Assembly (NCBI RefSeq): GCF_004521985.1
Contig: NZ_SBHZ01000004.1
Coordinates: 289,963-353,962 of the forward strand
Source of the DNA: Ectopseudomonas khazarica
GTDB lineage: Bacteria > Pseudomonadota > Gammaproteobacteria > Pseudomonadales > Pseudomonadaceae
Direction of reading: 5' to 3'
DNA length: 64,000 nt
Part shown: positions 17,048 to 24,525 of the stretch, one piece after another
Layout: every line of letters begins with the position of its first letter
Position numbering within the stretch: position 1 is the stretch's first letter
Notes under the pieces: model-generated
Told to the model about the DNA's origin: nothing
What the model saw: the letters and a program-made list of their open reading frames with translations, nothing else
The model's database searches: none
Position numbers and translations under genes: made by a program

Positions 17048-17764
17048 TCAGAGCGGGTCAACCCGCTCAAGGCGATAGCCGTAGCCATAGATAGAAGCCA
17101 GGCACCAACCATATTCGGACGACAGCTTCAGTTTGCTGCGCAAGCGATAGATCATGGTATCCAGCGGGCGCGAGGAATAGCGCTCGCCTTGCGGCCAGAA
17201 ACGGTCATAGAGATACGAGCGCGACAGCGAGCGGCCGAGATTTTCCATCAGGCAACGCGCCACACAATACTCCCGCTCGGTCAGCAACGTAGCACTGCAG
17301 TCACGCGTCACGGTGCGCCCGGCGTCATCGAACAGCAGGTCGAAGTAGACATGAAAGCGCTGGACCTGGCCCTCGGCGGCCTGAATGCGACGGCGATTCA
17401 CCACCAGAATGCGTGCATGCAGTTCATATTCGCTGAACGGTTTGTGGATGAAGTCCTCGGCGCCAGCGTTGATGGCCTTGACGATATCTGCCCCCGAGCT
17501 GCCGCCAGTCAGCACAATGACCGGAGGGGGTACTTCAAGGTGCTCCTGCACCCAGCACAACAAGGTGTAACCGCTCATGCCTGGCAGGCACCAGTCGATG
17601 ATCAGCAGGTCGAAATTCTCGCGTTTGAGACGCCGCAGGAGGTCCTCCCCCGAACTGAAGCCGTGCACCGTCCAGTCGAAACCGCTCGCCCTGGAATAGC
17701 TACTGATAACCTTTAATGCCCGATTCAGACAGATCTCTTCATCATCCAAGACAGCTATCCTCAT
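17048..17764 (-). CDS. OmpR/PhoB-family response regulator
   Basis: 238 residues: receiver domain (1-120) with all key residues (D7, D8, phosphoacceptor D57 in LLIIDWCLPGMSG, T86, K108), then a winged-helix DNA-binding domain (about 140-235, LTEREYCVARCLMENLGRSLSRSYLYDRFWPQG ... SRPLDTMIYRLRSKL ... GYGYRL). No sensor kinase gene is nearby, so the phosphodonor is elsewhere or lost. It lies upstream of the fimbrial operon on the same strand, separated by the 365-base AT-rich region, and is the best candidate for its direct regulator. ATG at 17764 starts exactly at the first receiver strand. Confidence 0.92.
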   Translation of the reverse strand: MRIAVLDDEEICLNRALKVISSYSRASGFDWTVHGFSSGEDLLRRLKRENFDLLIIDWCLPGMSGYTLLCWVQEHLEVPPPVIVLTGGSSGADIVKAINAGAEDFIHKPFSEYELHARILVVNRRRIQAAEGQVQRFHVYFDLLFDDAGRTVTRDCSATLLTEREYCVARCLMENLGRSLSRSYLYDRFWPQGERYSSRPLDTMIYRLRSKLKLSSEYGWCLASIYGYGYRLERVDPL

Positions 17765-18148
17765 GGACGCCCCCTATTATTATTAGTAACAGCGCCGCGA
17801 ATCTATCGTTCAGAGCGCACTCGGATTCCCCCTAGAATCTGAGATAGTGTTACAAGCAGATACCGAACAATATCACCGCTGTAGCATTAAACCGGGAACT
17901 TATTGAGTTATAGGCCCTAGCCTATTGATCTATAGGTTTTCCCCTAGTCCTTAGTCCTAGCTTTAACCACGAACTTCCGGAGCACCGTCTCCGATCACCG
18001 GACACTGTTAAAACCTGGAGCAACAAGTATCTGCAGCCACCTGGCCACATACTACTCGGACGATTTCACAGTACCCCAACGACACGTTACGACGGCAACT
18101 GAGCAAGTACAGACCGTACTTTGGCCAGAAAAGACCGGAATACTTCAG
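17765..18148. promoter_or_regulatory. AT-rich divergent control region between the OmpR-type gene and the orphan receiver gene
   Basis: 384 bases without a gene. The segment 17829-17960 is dense in TAGG/CCTA motifs: CCCCTAG at 17829, ATAGG at 17910 and 17932 (22 bases apart) flanking CCTAT at 17921, then CCCCTAG at 17941 and TCCTAG at 17955. ATAGGCCCTAGCCTAT (17910-17925) is an imperfect palindrome. The 22-base ATAGG spacing is the same as in the pilin upstream region, which suggests that the OmpR-type regulator binds both places. Confidence 0.5.
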
Positions 18149-18502
18149 ATGCTCGAAAAGAAACTGCGTATTCTGCTTATCAGCGAGAAACCTGCGACAG
18201 CCCGGGGCCTGGAACATGCATTGAATCGGCTGGGCTACTTCCGCGTGACTGCCATCGACTCGCTGGTCGATGCCCTGCCACTGGCCGACTCCATCAAACG
18301 GCGCTTCGATCTGATCCTGATTGCCCCGCACATCCGCCGCAACGGCAAGGCTCGGCAGCTTGAGCAGGCCCTGAGCAGCAATAGGCTGGCAGACAATCCG
18401 GCAGTCGAGGGCCCTCCCGTCGTCAGCTTCGTCTCGATCATCACCGGCATTCGCGAACTGCAGTGCCTGATCAGCCGCTGCCAGCCTGCTTACGAGGACT
18501 GA
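18149..18502 (+). CDS. Small orphan receiver-like protein (degenerate REC domain)
   Basis: 117 residues. LRILLISEKPATARGLEHALNRLGYFRVTAIDSLVDALPLADSIKRRFDLILIAPHI has the beta-alpha pattern of a response-regulator receiver, with the strand-3 position FDLILIA lacking the phosphoacceptor Asp and only one acid (E) at the strand-1 end. No output domain follows. It is divergent from the OmpR-type gene and likely part of the fimbrial control island. It could be a decoy or connector protein that binds a partner, or a remnant of a larger regulator (for example a REC-EAL protein). The ribosome site is weak, so expression is less certain than for the neighbours. Family assignment is by pattern only. 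Confidence 0.55.
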   Translation: MLEKKLRILLISEKPATARGLEHALNRLGYFRVTAIDSLVDALPLADSIKRRFDLILIAPHIRRNGKARQLEQALSSNRLADNPAVEGPPVVSFVSIITGIRELQCLISRCQPAYED

Positions 18503-18653
18503 TCAGCGGGTCAGGCACGGCGGCAGCGCTAATCGCCACAGATCAGCCGCGTCAATTTCTTCTGCGAAACATGACACGAGATACGGCAGCGGGGCCGATT
18601 CGCCCTACAATCGCCACTACCGAATGCCGTCAACATCCGACTCGAAATCGTTC

Positions 18654-19136
18654 ATGGACAAGACCCTATTGCTGCAACAGGTGCTCACGCATCTGCAGGC
18701 TGACCTGGAGCAGGCCCACCAGGCGGCGCTGAGCGCCCACGAAACGGCTACCCATGAAGAGAATGTCGCCGAGAACAAGTACGACACCCTGGGCCTCGAA
18801 GCAGCCTACCTCGCCAGTGGCCAGGCACGCCGCGTCGAGGAGCTGCGCCAGACACTGATCACCTGGCGCCAGCTGCGCCTGCGGCCCTTCGACGAGAACC
18901 AGGGCGTCGAACTGGGGGCACTGGTCCAGCTGCTCGATGCGCATGACCAGGTGCGCTGGCTGTTTCTCGGCCCCCAGGGCGCCAGCATGAAGCTGCAGCA
19001 TGCCGGCCAGACGGTTCAGGTGCTCGGCAGCGCCGCGCCACTGGGCCGTGCCTTGCTGGGCAAGGTGCCGGGCGACCAGATCAGCGTACCAATGGCCGGC
19101 GCGGCACAGGATTTCGAGGTGCTGAGCGTCGAGTGA
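18654..19136 (+). CDS. GreA/GreB-like transcription factor
   Basis: 160 residues. The N-terminal half (about 1-75, LQQVLTHLQADLEQAHQAALSAHETATHEENVAENKYDTLGLEAAYLASGQARRVEEL) is a predicted long coiled coil, with acidic residues near the turn (EENVAENKYDT) where Gre factors carry their catalytic acids. The C-terminal part (about 90-160, ending GDQISVPMAGAAQDFEVLSVE) fits the FKBP-like Gre C-domain. Gre factors enter the RNA polymerase secondary channel and stimulate transcript cleavage; whether this shorter relative does so is unknown. Start 18654 chosen because the coiled coil begins at once; an ATG at 18624 is also open. Confidence 0.7.
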   Translation: MDKTLLLQQVLTHLQADLEQAHQAALSAHETATHEENVAENKYDTLGLEAAYLASGQARRVEELRQTLITWRQLRLRPFDENQGVELGALVQLLDAHDQVRWLFLGPQGASMKLQHAGQTVQVLGSAAPLGRALLGKVPGDQISVPMAGAAQDFEVLSVE

Positions 19137-19200
19137 CGGGGAACTATCTGGGCTAGGGTTGGTAGAGAACCTTATAGCCACCACCGTCCGGGAGCTCAGC

Positions 19201-19434
19201 ATGGAACCGCCTGTTCACGACCTGTCTTCGCTGTTCAAACAACTCGGTCTGGCCGACGACAGCGCCAGCATCGACGCCTTCATCAGGACCCACGCGCCAC
19301 TCCCCGCTGAGCGCAAGCTGGCGGACGCCTCGTTCTGGACCCCGGCACAGTCGGCCTTCCTGCGCGAGGAGATCCTCGAAGACGCCGACTGGGCGGAGGT
19401 GGTCGATCAGCTCAACGTGCGCCTGCGCGGCTGA
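19201..19434 (+). CDS. DUF2789 family protein
   Basis: 77 residues. DLSSLFKQLGLADDSASIDAFIRTHAPLPAERKLADASFWTPAQSAFLREEILEDADWAEVVDQLNVRLRG matches the DUF2789 pattern as I remember it, including the LPADxxLADAxFWxxxQxxFL core. Function unknown; the family is common in gamma-proteobacteria. The ATG at 19201 follows GGGAG by about 7 bases; an in-frame ATG at 19159 has no ribosome site. Cytoplasmic, no membrane segments. Confidence 0.85.
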   Translation: MEPPVHDLSSLFKQLGLADDSASIDAFIRTHAPLPAERKLADASFWTPAQSAFLREEILEDADWAEVVDQLNVRLRG

Positions 19435-19442
19435 CGCGTGAA

Positions 19443-19931
19443 CTAGGTGCCGCTCATCTCGCGCCAGGTGAGGTACATGCGCAGGTCGAACTCGATCTGC
19501 GCGTAGCCGGGCAGCATGTAGTCGCAGAGTTTGTAGAAGGCCTTGTTGTGCTCGGCCTCCTTCAGATGCGCCAACTCATGCACCACGATCATCTGCAGGA
19601 AGACTGGTGCGGCATCGCGAAACAGCGAGGCCACGCGGATTTCCTTCTTGGCCTTGAGCTTGCCGCCCTGCACCCGCGAGATCGCCGTATGCAGCCCCAG
19701 GGCACGATGGGTGAGATCGAGGCGATTGTCATAGAGCACCTTGTCGATGCCGGGCGCGTTCTTCAGGTGCTCCTGCTTGAGCGCCATCACATAACCGTAG
19801 AGCGCCTTGTCGCTCTGTACGTCATGGCGTCCGGGATAGCGCTGCGCCAGGTAGCCGCCCAGGCGGTCATCGGCGATCAGCTGGCGGACCTGCTGCTGTA
19901 ACTCGACCGGATAACCCTGTAGATACTTCAA
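19443..19931 (-). CDS. YgjP-type metal-dependent protease-like protein (DUF45)
   Basis: 162 residues. Carries VVHELAHLKEAEHNKAFYKLCDYMLPGY: an HExxH zinc-binding motif (HELAH, residues 118-122) with a third His six residues on (H128), the pattern of YgjP/WLM-like metallopeptidases. No signal peptide, so cytoplasmic. Substrates are unknown. Converges with the DUF2789 gene (8 bases apart) and lies 48 bases from the sugar dehydrogenase stop. Confidence 0.85.
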   Translation of the reverse strand: MKYLQGYPVELQQQVRQLIADDRLGGYLAQRYPGRHDVQSDKALYGYVMALKQEHLKNAPGIDKVLYDNRLDLTHRALGLHTAISRVQGGKLKAKKEIRVASLFRDAAPVFLQMIVVHELAHLKEAEHNKAFYKLCDYMLPGYAQIEFDLRMYLTWREMSGT

Positions 19932-19979
19932 TGATGCCGCCCCACGCGTGACTGGAGCACCAGTGTAACGGATGCCCGC

Positions 19980-21080
19980 CTATTCGCTCGGCAGTACGCG
20001 CAGTATCCGCCCCTGCGGATTGTCGGTCAGCAGGTAGAGCGCCCCGTCAGGCCCGCTGCGGACATCGCGGATACGCTCGCCCAGTTCCTCGAACAGCACC
20101 TCCTCGCCAGCCAACATGCCATCGCGCAGGCGGATGCGCCGTACGCTGCGCTCGGCCAGGGTCGAGGCGAACAGGTCTCCCTGCCAGTCGGGAAACAACT
20201 CACCGCGGTAGAGCATAAGGCTCGACGGCGCTACCGATGGCGTCCAGTGCAGCAGCGGTGCGACCAGCCCCGGCAGCTCGGTGTAGGGGCTGACCCTGGC
20301 GCCGGTGTAGTCGACACCGAAGGTCGCCAGCGGCCAGCCGTAGTTGCCGCCCGGCTCGATCAGATTGAGCTCGTCGCCACCGCGAGGGCCGTGCTCGTGG
20401 CTGTACAGACGCCCCTGCTCGGCGTCGAAGAAGATGCCCTGCACATTGCGATGGCCCAGGCTGTAGATCTCCGGCGCCGCACCCTGCTGCCCGAGCAACG
20501 GATTGTCCTGCGGCACACTGCCGTCACGGTTCAGGCGCACGATCTTGCCGAGGTGGTTGGCGGGATTCTGCGCCTGTTCACGCCAGTCGAAACCATCACC
20601 GAGGGTCAGCACCAGCGTCTTGTCCGCCAGGAAGGCGATACGCCCGCCATAATGCGCGGCGCCGGCCTTGAGCGGCTGGGCGGTAAACAGCACCTCGAGA
20701 TCCTGCAACTCGCCATCCACCAGGCGCGCACGTATCAGGCGCGTGTTGTTGGCCTCCAGCGAACCCTGGGCGTGGGTCAGGTAAAGCCAGCGGTTGTCAC
20801 TGTAGTCCGGATCCAGCGCCACCTCCATCAAGCCGGCCTGGGCGGCGATGAACCCCTCGGGCACGCCCGCTACCGGCTCGGGGTCGAGCCGGCCATCGGC
20901 CTCGACGATACGCAGGCGGCCGACGCGCTCGGTGACCAGCAGGCGGCCATCCGGCAGGAACGCCATCGACCAGGGGTGCTCCAGCCCTTGGCTGAAGGTT
21001 TCGATGCGGTAATCGTGCGCGGCCAGCGGTACGCTGGCGAACAAGGCGCCGAGCGCCAGCACGCGGAAGCTGTTCAACAT
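19980..21080 (-). CDS. Soluble PQQ-type aldose sugar dehydrogenase (YliI family)
   Basis: 366 residues. Signal peptide MLNSFRVLALGALFASVPLAA; mature part opens HDYRIETFSQGLEHPWSMAFLPDGRLLVTERVGRLR, standard for the glucose/sorbosone dehydrogenase beta-propeller. SLGHRNVQGIFFD and SHEHGPRGGDELNLIEPGGNYGWP are the conserved PQQ/Ca-binding segments. The family oxidises aldoses in the periplasm with PQQ. Start placed at 21080 for the signal peptide. Probably transcribed with the small membrane protein gene just upstream (13-base gap). Confidence 0.9.
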   Translation of the reverse strand: MLNSFRVLALGALFASVPLAAHDYRIETFSQGLEHPWSMAFLPDGRLLVTERVGRLRIVEADGRLDPEPVAGVPEGFIAAQAGLMEVALDPDYSDNRWLYLTHAQGSLEANNTRLIRARLVDGELQDLEVLFTAQPLKAGAAHYGGRIAFLADKTLVLTLGDGFDWREQAQNPANHLGKIVRLNRDGSVPQDNPLLGQQGAAPEIYSLGHRNVQGIFFDAEQGRLYSHEHGPRGGDELNLIEPGGNYGWPLATFGVDYTGARVSPYTELPGLVAPLLHWTPSVAPSSLMLYRGELFPDWQGDLFASTLAERSVRRIRLRDGMLAGEEVLFEELGERIRDVRSGPDGALYLLTDNPQGRILRVLPSE

Positions 21081-21093
21081 GGGCAGCGCCTTG

Positions 21094-21561
21094 TCACTGA
21101 GTATCGGAAGTAGTCGGCTGCGTCCGGTAGCGCACCCGCCGGCCCAGCAGGCCAAACAGCAACGCGCCGGCACTGCCGCAGGCCATCAGGGCCAGGGTCC
21201 CCAGGGGATGGCGATCAGCGGCGATCAGCGTCGGCATGGGCGCCAGGGTGTTGGCCAGGGCCAGCGCCAGCCAGATCGCAGTGGCGCCTGCCACGACGAG
21301 AATGGCCCAGCGCAACGACGGCAGGCGCCGCGCCAGCCAGAGCGAAAGCGGCAGGGCGACGACAAAACCCAGCCCTGCCAGCAGTGCGAAAGTGGGGGCA
21401 AAACCGAGCAGATCCAGGCAGGTGGTGCCGAGGCGCACATCGAGCGGCACGGGCGCCCCCAGCGCTTGCAGGGCCGCGAGATTGCTCTGCGTCTGAAAGA
21501 TCGAGGCAAAGGCGCTGGTCAGCAGCACGGCGAGGACGAAAGCGAGCAGCAGGCGCGGCAT
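21094..21561 (-). CDS. Small four-helix membrane protein of unknown function
   Basis: 155 residues with hydrophobic segments near 3-20, 52-76, 84-105 and 122-142. I do not recognise a family. It begins MPRLLLAFVLAVLLTSAFASIFQTQSNL and ends in a basic, polar tail (RRVRYRTQPTTSDTQ). It precedes the sugar dehydrogenase by 13 bases on the same strand and is probably co-transcribed, so a link to that periplasmic enzyme is possible but not shown by sequence. Confidence 0.75.
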   Translation of the reverse strand: MPRLLLAFVLAVLLTSAFASIFQTQSNLAALQALGAPVPLDVRLGTTCLDLLGFAPTFALLAGLGFVVALPLSLWLARRLPSLRWAILVVAGATAIWLALALANTLAPMPTLIAADRHPLGTLALMACGSAGALLFGLLGRRVRYRTQPTTSDTQ

Positions 21562-21906
21562 GAACGAGGTTTCCGGAACGGCAGTGCCCGAATTATGGCG
21601 TAGGCCGCCCGTTGCATCGGCCTGGGTGTTTTACAGGGTTTTACCTGATGCGCCCGACTGGATGGCGAGACCTGGCGCCACGCAGAAATAACCGAATATT
21701 GACGCCAATTAATCGACGAACGGTGCTCACGCTACAGACATGGGTGCCGCTATAGATCGCGCCGCAAGCGCAGCCCGCGTTCACGGCAGGCAGACCTGCC
21801 ACCTTCTAGCTCGCGTGTCACCCGCTGGAACGCCAAGTAACGCGTTACTGACTCCTGGACGAGATGTGCACCCGACTGAAGTTCCCATCATCAAGGAGCT
21901 TTGAGC
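21562..21906. promoter_or_regulatory. Control region of the alginate lyase gene
   Basis: 345 bases without a gene, between divergent transcription units. It contains an inverted repeat GGCAGG-CAGA-CCTGCC (21785-21800) and a perfect 14-bp palindrome AGTAACGCGTTACT (21836-21849). The latter ends 57 bases before the lyase ATG. An AT-rich patch lies at 21685-21715. No convincing promoter hexamers could be assigned. Confidence 0.5.
21836..21849. promoter_or_regulatory. Perfect 14-bp palindrome, putative operator of the alginate lyase gene
   Basis: AGTAACGCGTTACT. The central AACGCGTT resembles LacI/GalR-type operators, which have a central CG. No regulator gene is adjacent, so the binding protein would be encoded elsewhere. 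Confidence 0.5.
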
Positions 21907-22590
21907 ATGATCGAACTCGCCGTGTGGAACCTCAGCATTCCTATCGGGGTTCCCGCCACCACCATCGATACACCGGTCCTCGCCGGTGGTTATCAGGACC
22001 ACTATTTCCAGTCCCGCGATGGCGCGATCTTCTTCTGGTCACCGGTCAACGGCACCACCACCATCAGTGCCAAGTATCCGCGCAGCGAACTGCGCGAGAC
22101 GCACGCCGATGGCAGCGTGCGCAACTGGACCTATCCAGGGGCGGAGCATTTCCTGCGCGCGGCGCTGAGCGTCAGCCAGGTGCCCTCGACCGGCAAGATC
22201 GTCATCGGCCAGATCCACGCCTACAAGAGCTCGATGCCCATGCTCAAGCTGGAGTACCAGTACAAGGCCTGGGCAGGTAGCGGCAACATCGTGGCGAAAG
22301 TGCGCATGACACCGGACGCCGAGATCCAGGTCGTGACCATCGCCAGCGGCATCGTCCTGGGCCAGCCCTTTCACTACACCCTCAACCTGAAGGCGGACGG
22401 CACGCTGGCAATCCGCCTCGACCAGATCGACTGGAGCACGCGGGTCGACCCCAGTTGGGCCACCAAGCCGTTGTACTTCAAGGCCGGCGTCTACACCCAG
22501 GACAACACCGGCTACGAGACGGAAGCGGGGGCCGCGCGTTTCGACCAGCTGAGCATCGAGCACCGCGCACTCGGCAGCAACACGCCCTGA
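21907..22590 (+). CDS. Polysaccharide lyase family 7 alginate lyase, no signal peptide
   Basis: 227 residues, a single PL7 beta-jelly-roll domain. All three catalytic motifs are visible: RSELRE (59-64), QIH (102-104) and YFKAGVYTQ (190-198), giving the Arg, Gln, His and Tyr used in beta-elimination. QIH, rather than QVH, is usually linked to activity on guluronate-containing or mixed regions. No signal peptide: the protein begins MIELAVWNLSIP, like P. aeruginosa PA1167 as I remember it. It would therefore act in the cytoplasm or after lysis unless exported otherwise. ATG at 21907 has AAGGAG eight bases upstream; an in-frame TTG at 21901 is too close to that site. Confidence 0.93.
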   Translation: MIELAVWNLSIPIGVPATTIDTPVLAGGYQDHYFQSRDGAIFFWSPVNGTTTISAKYPRSELRETHADGSVRNWTYPGAEHFLRAALSVSQVPSTGKIVIGQIHAYKSSMPMLKLEYQYKAWAGSGNIVAKVRMTPDAEIQVVTIASGIVLGQPFHYTLNLKADGTLAIRLDQIDWSTRVDPSWATKPLYFKAGVYTQDNTGYETEAGAARFDQLSIEHRALGSNTP

Positions 22591-22609
22591 GTGACGAACG
22601 CCAGGCAAT

Positions 22610-22638
22610 AAAAAACCGCGACGCTTGCGCGGTCGCGG
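22610..22638 (-). terminator. Rho-independent terminator of fba (may serve both strands)
   Basis: Stem CCGCGAC (22616-22622) / GTCGCGG (22632-22638) with a 9-base loop. On the minus strand the stem is followed by six T (the A run at 22610-22615). It lies 38 bases beyond the fba stop and 20 bases beyond the lyase stop. Confidence 0.8.
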
Positions 22639-22676
22639 CTTTCGGCTGAACGCGGCGGGCTCATGCCCGTCGCCGA

Positions 22677-23741
22677 TCAGTTGACCTTGGCGTTCAGCTC
22701 GCCACTGGCGTAGCGCTGGAACATGCCTTCCAGGGAGACCGGCTTGATCTTGGAGGCGTTGCCGGCGGTGCCGAAGGCTTCGTAGCGGGCGATGCAGATG
22801 TCACGCATGGCGACGATGGTCTTGGCGAAGAACTTGCGCGGGTCGAACTCGCTCGGGTGCTCGGCCATCATGCGGCGCATGGCACCGGTGGAGGCCAGAC
22901 GCAGGTCGGTGTCGATGTTGACCTTGCGCACGCCGTGCTTGATGCCCTCGACGATTTCCTCGACCGGCACACCGTAGGTTTCCTTGATGTCGCCGCCGAA
23001 TTCGTTGATCACCTTCAGCCATTCCTGCGGAACGGACGAGGAACCGTGCATCACCAGGTGGGTGTTGGGGATGCGCTTGTGGATTTCCTTGATGCGCTCG
23101 ATCGACAGCACGTCACCGGTTGGCGGCTTGGTGAACTTGTAGGCGCCGTGGCTGGTACCGATGGCGATGGCCAGGGCGTCGACCTGAGTCTTCTTGACGA
23201 AGTCGGCGGCCTCTTCCGGGTCGGTCAGCAGCTGGCTGTGATCCAGAACACCTTCGGCGCCAACGCCGTCTTCTTCACCCGCCATGCCGGTTTCCAGGCT
23301 GCCCAGGCAACCCAGCTCACCTTCCACCGACACACCGCAGGCGTGGGCGAATGCCACGGTCTGCTGGGTCACGCGGACGTTGTACTCGTAGTCAGCCGGC
23401 GTCTTGCCGTCTTCTTTCAGCGAGCCGTCCATCATCACCGAGGAAAAGCCCAGCTGGATCGAGCGCTGGCAGACGTCAGGGCTGGTGCCGTGATCCTGGT
23501 GCATGCACACCGGGATGTGCGGGAACTCTTCGATGGCAGCCAGGATCAGGTGGCGCAGGAACGGCGCACCGGCGTATTTGCGGGCACCAGCGGACGCCTG
23601 GACGATGACCGGCGAATCGGTCTTGTCGGCGGCTTCCATGATGGCGCGCATCTGCTCGAGGTTGTTGACGTTGAAGGCCGGCACGCCGTAGCCGAATTCG
23701 GCGGCGTGGTCGAGCATCTGGCGCATGCTGATAAGTGCCAT
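22677..23741 (-). CDS. fba: Class II fructose-bisphosphate aldolase
   Basis: 354 residues, the length of the Pseudomonas enzyme. Cleaves or forms fructose-1,6-bisphosphate; since Pseudomonas lacks phosphofructokinase it works mainly in gluconeogenesis. [30 protein letters not shown] is the standard N-terminus. [30 protein letters not shown] holds zinc-binding His and the catalytic Asp, and [13 protein letters not shown] and [10 protein letters not shown] hold further metal and phosphate ligands. Start at 23741 with GGGAG upstream. Last gene of the pgk-side cluster on this strand, 147 bases after the MliC-like lipoprotein gene. Confidence 0.96.
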   Translation of the reverse strand: MALISMRQMLDHAAEFGYGVPAFNVNNLEQMRAIMEAADKTDSPVIVQASAGARKYAGAPFLRHLILAAIEEFPHIPVCMHQDHGTSPDVCQRSIQLGFSSVMMDGSLKEDGKTPADYEYNVRVTQQTVAFAHACGVSVEGELGCLGSLETGMAGEEDGVGAEGVLDHSQLLTDPEEAADFVKKTQVDALAIAIGTSHGAYKFTKPPTGDVLSIERIKEIHKRIPNTHLVMHGSSSVPQEWLKVINEFGGDIKETYGVPVEEIVEGIKHGVRKVNIDTDLRLASTGAMRRMMAEHPSEFDPRKFFAKTIVAMRDICIARYEAFGTAGNASKIKPVSLEGMFQRYASGELNAKVN

Positions 23742-23888
23742 GGTGTTACTGTCTCCCGGTTTGGAGGTCGTTAATCGTGCAAGCCTGCCGCAGGGGCCGG
23801 CGTTGTTCAAGTAATCCGGAAGGGACGCGTCGCCCACTTCCGCTGCGCGCGGCGAGATGACCGCGCGGTGTTGCAAAGTTCTCGCTAC

Positions 23889-24209
23889 TCAGCGCGGCTT
23901 GCAGCCGCGACCGACCACTTGCTCGGTGCCGATCCGGTAGACCAGCCCCTCATCGCCCTTGGTGTGGAAGGCCAGCATCGGATCGCTGTACAGCGCCCCC
24001 GAGGCAGACGGTGTGAGCCTCAGGCGGTGGGCGATGTCGCTGCCGCCCAGACGCAGATCTATGGCGTCCTCACCTGCCGGGCGCCAGAGCACCTCGGTCT
24101 TGTTGTCACAGATCCAGCTGATCCAGCGATCACTCGCCGCCGGCTGCTCGGCACACGCCGTCAGCAACAGGATGGCGCTGAGCAATCCCACTTTCCCTGC
24201 ACTGTTCAT
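23889..24209 (-). CDS. MliC-family lipoprotein (C-type lysozyme inhibitor-like)
   Basis: 106 residues. Lipobox LLTAC with Cys19 after a hydrophobic signal segment. The mature part contains WICDNKTEVLWRP and AFHTKGDEGLVYRIGTEQVVGRGC, resembling the MliC/PliC fold (conserved Cys pair and SKGDE-like loop that plugs the lysozyme active site). Likely anchored in the outer membrane. The match is partial, so inhibition of lysozyme is plausible rather than established. Lies 9 bases after another small lipoprotein gene and between metabolic genes. Confidence 0.7.
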   Translation of the reverse strand: MNSAGKVGLLSAILLLTACAEQPAASDRWISWICDNKTEVLWRPAGEDAIDLRLGGSDIAHRLRLTPSASGALYSDPMLAFHTKGDEGLVYRIGTEQVVGRGCKPR

Positions 24210-24218
24210 TCGCCCTCC

Positions 24219-24413
24219 TCAATCACAACGCTGGCTGGGCATTCCACCATTGGCGCCACTCTGTCCGTCGATACTGCCACTGCCCTGGCTGCTGGGCGTT
24301 TCGATCTGCGCCGGGCTGAACACCCGACAGGCCTTTTCGCGGGCCGTATGGGGATCCCCCGCACAACCGCCCAACAGCACACCGACAATACCCAGCAGCA
24401 TCCACCTGACCAT
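24219..24413 (-). CDS. Small lipoprotein of unknown function
   Basis: 64 residues: MVRWMLLGIVGVLLGGC gives a signal peptide and lipobox (LGGC, Cys17), followed by a short polar, Gly/Ser-rich tail with two further Cys (residues about 29 and 63). AGGAG lies 7 bases before the ATG, which supports translation. No family recognised. It precedes the MliC-like gene by 9 bases on the same strand and is probably co-transcribed. Confidence 0.7.
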   Translation of the reverse strand: MVRWMLLGIVGVLLGGCAGDPHTAREKACRVFSPAQIETPSSQGSGSIDGQSGANGGMPSQRCD

Positions 24414-24525
24414 GGCCTTGCTCCTTGCTCGAGGAATCGGACAACCCGATTCGCCCAGGGTTTAACCGGAGCAGAAACGGGATTCGCCTTTCATCCTAGC
24501 AGGGCCACACCCATGACGCGCCGCA

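Noticed and set aside
16810..17112. A 100-codon minus-strand frame in the fimbrial upstream region
   Set aside because: It overlaps the end of the OmpR-type gene, lacks a ribosome site and family features, and covers the AT-rich repeats that look regulatory.
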